In this document: positions 62,188 to 64,000 of the stretch, one piece after another
Layout of the letters: each line of letters starts with the position of its first letter
Position numbering within the stretch: position 1 is the stretch's first letter
NCBI GenBank assembly: GCA_017480325.1
Contig: JAFVAY010000011.1
Span: 124,001-188,000 of the forward strand
Length of the DNA: 64,000 nt
Direction of reading: 5' to 3'
DNA from: Clostridiales bacterium
GTDB taxonomy: Bacteria > Bacillota > Clostridia > Saccharofermentanales > Saccharofermentanaceae
The notes under the pieces: generated by a model
Databases searched by the model: none
What the model was told of the DNA's origin: nothing
Seen by the model: the letters and a program-made list of their open reading frames with translations, nothing else
Made by a program: the position numbers and the translations under genes

Positions 62188-62991
62188 ATGGCAAAGAACA
62201 ACAAACATTGGGAAAAGATGATGGCGAGCGACAGCGATCGTAAGGTCGCCAAGTCCGGTCAGGACCCACTCGAGGTCGGTCTTTCCGAGATGACCTGGTT
62301 CCAAAGGCAGACCAGGAAGGTAAGAAATACTATTGAGAAGACACGTGAGACCTTCGGTGAGGAGGTTGGTAATTCCGTTACCTCCGGAGTTCTGGCGCTG
62401 TATCTTCTGTTCATGATTCCTTTCGCAGCCGTTCACGCTTATGTTAAGGCTCCCGAAGGGTATGCCGTCTCCGACAGTATCGGAGTATCGGCCTTTATGC
62501 TGTTCGGCTTCTTGGCGTCATTATTTACAACGATCTATCACTTCCAGAAGCCCGGGTCCATCCACAAGAGAGTATTCGCGAAGCTCGACCACATCATGGT
62601 CTACTATGCGATCTTCGGAGTCTATTCTCCGGTATGTCTGTCTCTTATCGGAGGGACTTTGGGTTATGGGATACTCATAGCTGAGCTGGCGCTGGCACTT
62701 CTCGGAACCTTTCTCATGATATTCATGTATCCTGATAACAAGGTGGGAAGCAGGTTCGCAGTACTGATCTACGGCATCATGGCGATACTTATTGTCTTCG
62801 CCTTCAAGCCATTCCATGAAGCGGCTACTCCGGCAAGCTTCTGGTTGCTTATATCCGGAACGGCGGCGTATATCGTCGGATTGTTCTTCTACTCGGGTAA
62901 AAAATTCAAGTTCTCGCATATGGTATGGCATCTTCTTGTTGTAGCGGCCTACGTATGCCATGTACTTGCGTTGGTATATTTCTTCAGATAA
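62188..62991 (+). CDS. TrhA / hemolysin III family (PAQR) membrane protein
   Basis: Seven-helix PAQR-fold protein; bacterial members are linked to membrane energetics and zinc-dependent hydrolase activity. The 267-residue protein has a ~55-residue polar N-terminus longer than usual, then EEVGNSVTSGVLAL, the metal-ligand pattern IYHFQ ... KLDHIMVYYAIFGVYSP, and a final HMVWHLLVVAAYVCH with His ligands. Role in this organism unknown. Confidence 0.88.
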   Translation: MAKNNKHWEKMMASDSDRKVAKSGQDPLEVGLSEMTWFQRQTRKVRNTIEKTRETFGEEVGNSVTSGVLALYLLFMIPFAAVHAYVKAPEGYAVSDSIGVSAFMLFGFLASLFTTIYHFQKPGSIHKRVFAKLDHIMVYYAIFGVYSPVCLSLIGGTLGYGILIAELALALLGTFLMIFMYPDNKVGSRFAVLIYGIMAILIVFAFKPFHEAATPASFWLLISGTAAYIVGLFFYSGKKFKFSHMVWHLLVVAAYVCHVLALVYFFR

Positions 62992-63005
62992 GGCAGGAAT
63001 AATAA

Positions 63006-64000
63006 ATGTATAAGCTTTTGATCATTAATCCGGGGTCTACATCGACCAAGGTCAGTCTTTACGAGGACGAGAAGCTGGTCTTCGAGAAGAGTCTTTTCCA
63101 CGATGCGGACGAGCTTTTGAAGTTCTCTCACGTTAATCTGCAGATTCCCTTCAGATATGGCGTGATCCTGGATATGCTTAAGGAGGAGAAGGTAGCTCCG
63201 GAGTCGATCGATGCTTACGTGGGAAGAGGCGGCAGTGCCTGCACCCAGCCCGGAGGTATTACCAGAATAGATCAGAAGCTGTACGATGATACGGTAGCTG
63301 CCGTAGGAGGCTCGGAGCATCCTGCGAAGCTCGGTGTCATGCTGGCCTGGAAGTTCGCATGCGAGTACGATAAGCCCGCATTCACGCTTAACCCGACTAA
63401 CGTAGACGAATACTGTGACTACGCCAGACTGACGGGCATTAAGGGTGTTTACAGAGTATCTCATTCTCATGTTCTTAATCAGAAGACGGTTGCCGAGTAC
63501 CACGCCAAGAAGCTGGGAGGCAGGTATGAAGATATGAACTTTATAGTGGCGCATATAGACGGCGGAATCACTGTCAGTGCTCACGATCACGGCAGAATGG
63601 TGGACGGCAATATGGGAGCTGACGGAGAGGGGGCCTTCACACCCACAAGGATAGGTTCTGTTCCGGTTCTGGCACTTCTTGACTATATCGAGGCTCATTC
63701 CATAGATGAGGTCCGCTTAAGATGCTCCCGTGCCGGCGGATTCGTGGATCTGTTCGGAACTGCGAATTCCGATACCATCCATGAGCTTGTGGAGCAGGGC
63801 GACCGTAAGGCCGAGCTTGTGTGGAATACCATGATCTATCAGATCTGTAAGATGATCGGTGAGATGAGCGCAGTTCTATGCGGTAAGGTGGACGGCATTC
63901 TGCTTACCGGCGGTCTTATGAGATTCAACGATATAATCGAAGGGATAACAAAGCGATGCGGATTCATAGCTCCGATCAGCGTGTACCCCGGAGAGATGGA
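63006..64000 (+). CDS. buk: Butyrate kinase (partial, runs off the window)
   Basis: Interconverts butyryl-phosphate + ADP and butyrate + ATP, the last step of one butyrate-forming route. The visible ~331 residues of an acetate/butyrate kinase-fold protein start LLIINPGSTSTKVSLYEDE and contain VGRGGSACTQPGGITRI, PTNVDEYCDYARLTGI, FIVAHIDGGITVSAHDHGRM and VDGILLTGGLMRF, all typical of Buk. Branched-chain acid kinases look alike, so the exact acid is not certain. The rest of the gene is beyond base 64000. Confidence 0.92.
   Translation, partial: MYKLLIINPGSTSTKVSLYEDEKLVFEKSLFHDADELLKFSHVNLQIPFRYGVILDMLKEEKVAPESIDAYVGRGGSACTQPGGITRIDQKLYDDTVAAVGGSEHPAKLGVMLAWKFACEYDKPAFTLNPTNVDEYCDYARLTGIKGVYRVSHSHVLNQKTVAEYHAKKLGGRYEDMNFIVAHIDGGITVSAHDHGRMVDGNMGADGEGAFTPTRIGSVPVLALLDYIEAHSIDEVRLRCSRAGGFVDLFGTANSDTIHELVEQGDRKAELVWNTMIYQICKMIGEMSAVLCGKVDGILLTGGLMRFNDIIEGITKRCGFIAPISVYPGEM

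Noticed and set aside
1-64000. tRNA or rRNA genes
   Set aside because: No cloverleaf with a GGTTCGANNCC-type T-arm or rRNA-like conserved stretch was noticed; small RNAs cannot be excluded by eye.

Overview
The window is bacterial chromosome from a fibre- and sugar-fermenting member of the Clostridia (Firmicutes), probably a gut or rumen anaerobe. The support is: Firmicutes-type galT/galK; a GH9 cellulase lipoprotein, a GH36 alpha-galactosidase and a GH3 beta-glucosidase; butyrate kinase at the right edge; strong AGGAGG-type ribosome binding sites with frequent short overlaps between genes; and BceAB-like ABC transporter/two-component modules. I cannot name a genus from sequence alone. No rRNA, tRNA or CRISPR array was seen.

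Left part (1-16632), sugar use with small accessory islands. galT (cut by the edge) and galK run leftward and diverge from a LacI/GalR regulator. Three GTTTASTAAAC-type operators sit on both divergent promoters. Then come an ORF6N (phage antirepressor-type) protein, an ECF sigma/membrane protein/ABC transporter operon, a tandem-palindrome element, a Phd/ParE toxin-antitoxin pair with a damaged RelB-like gene, the wreck of a HIT-family gene, and a lipoprotein. A TetR gene with two matching operators leads an operon of a GT-B-like glycosyltransferase, a GPH sugar symporter with a large extracellular insert, and a GH36 alpha-galactosidase.

Middle (16633-33921), accessory and regulatory genes. 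An AAA+ ATPase/DUF234 gene is flanked by repeats. Next is a five-gene module: FtsX-type permease, LolD-type ATPase, lipid-anchored C45/Ntn-hydrolase, response regulator, histidine kinase. Then come a small membrane protein, an unusual sigma-70 region 2 + WYL fusion, and an overlapping gene of unknown function. A second AAA+ ATPase is preceded by a regularly spaced GTATATA repeat array. After it lie a HAD nucleotidase, several unknown genes, an internally deleted metallophosphoesterase and a secreted, membrane-anchored protein.

Right part (33922-64000), mostly housekeeping. A leftward cluster holds CAP/SH3b protein, MATE pump, GH9 cellulase and flotillin. Rightward are TrkA-TrkH potassium uptake, a Na/Pi cotransporter with trmL, a ZIP metal transporter (leftward), a uracil/xanthine permease, a saccharopine-dehydrogenase-like enzyme, a second ABC/two-component module, and a PAS-GGDEF cyclase. 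A bifunctional phosphopentomutase-deoxyribose-phosphate aldolase fusion (deoB-deoC) runs leftward. DEAD-box helicase, a domain-permuted GH3 beta-glucosidase, a membrane protein, a TrhA/hemolysin III protein and butyrate kinase (cut by the edge) complete the window.

The strongest candidates for something undescribed are: (1) the sigma region 2-WYL protein with its overlapping neighbours (24945-27646); (2) two different repeat arrays with the same roughly 29-bp, 10/19 spacing, each touching an AAA+ ATPase gene; (3) the DeoB-DeoC fusion; (4) the lipid-anchored Ntn-hydrolase built into an ABC/two-component module.
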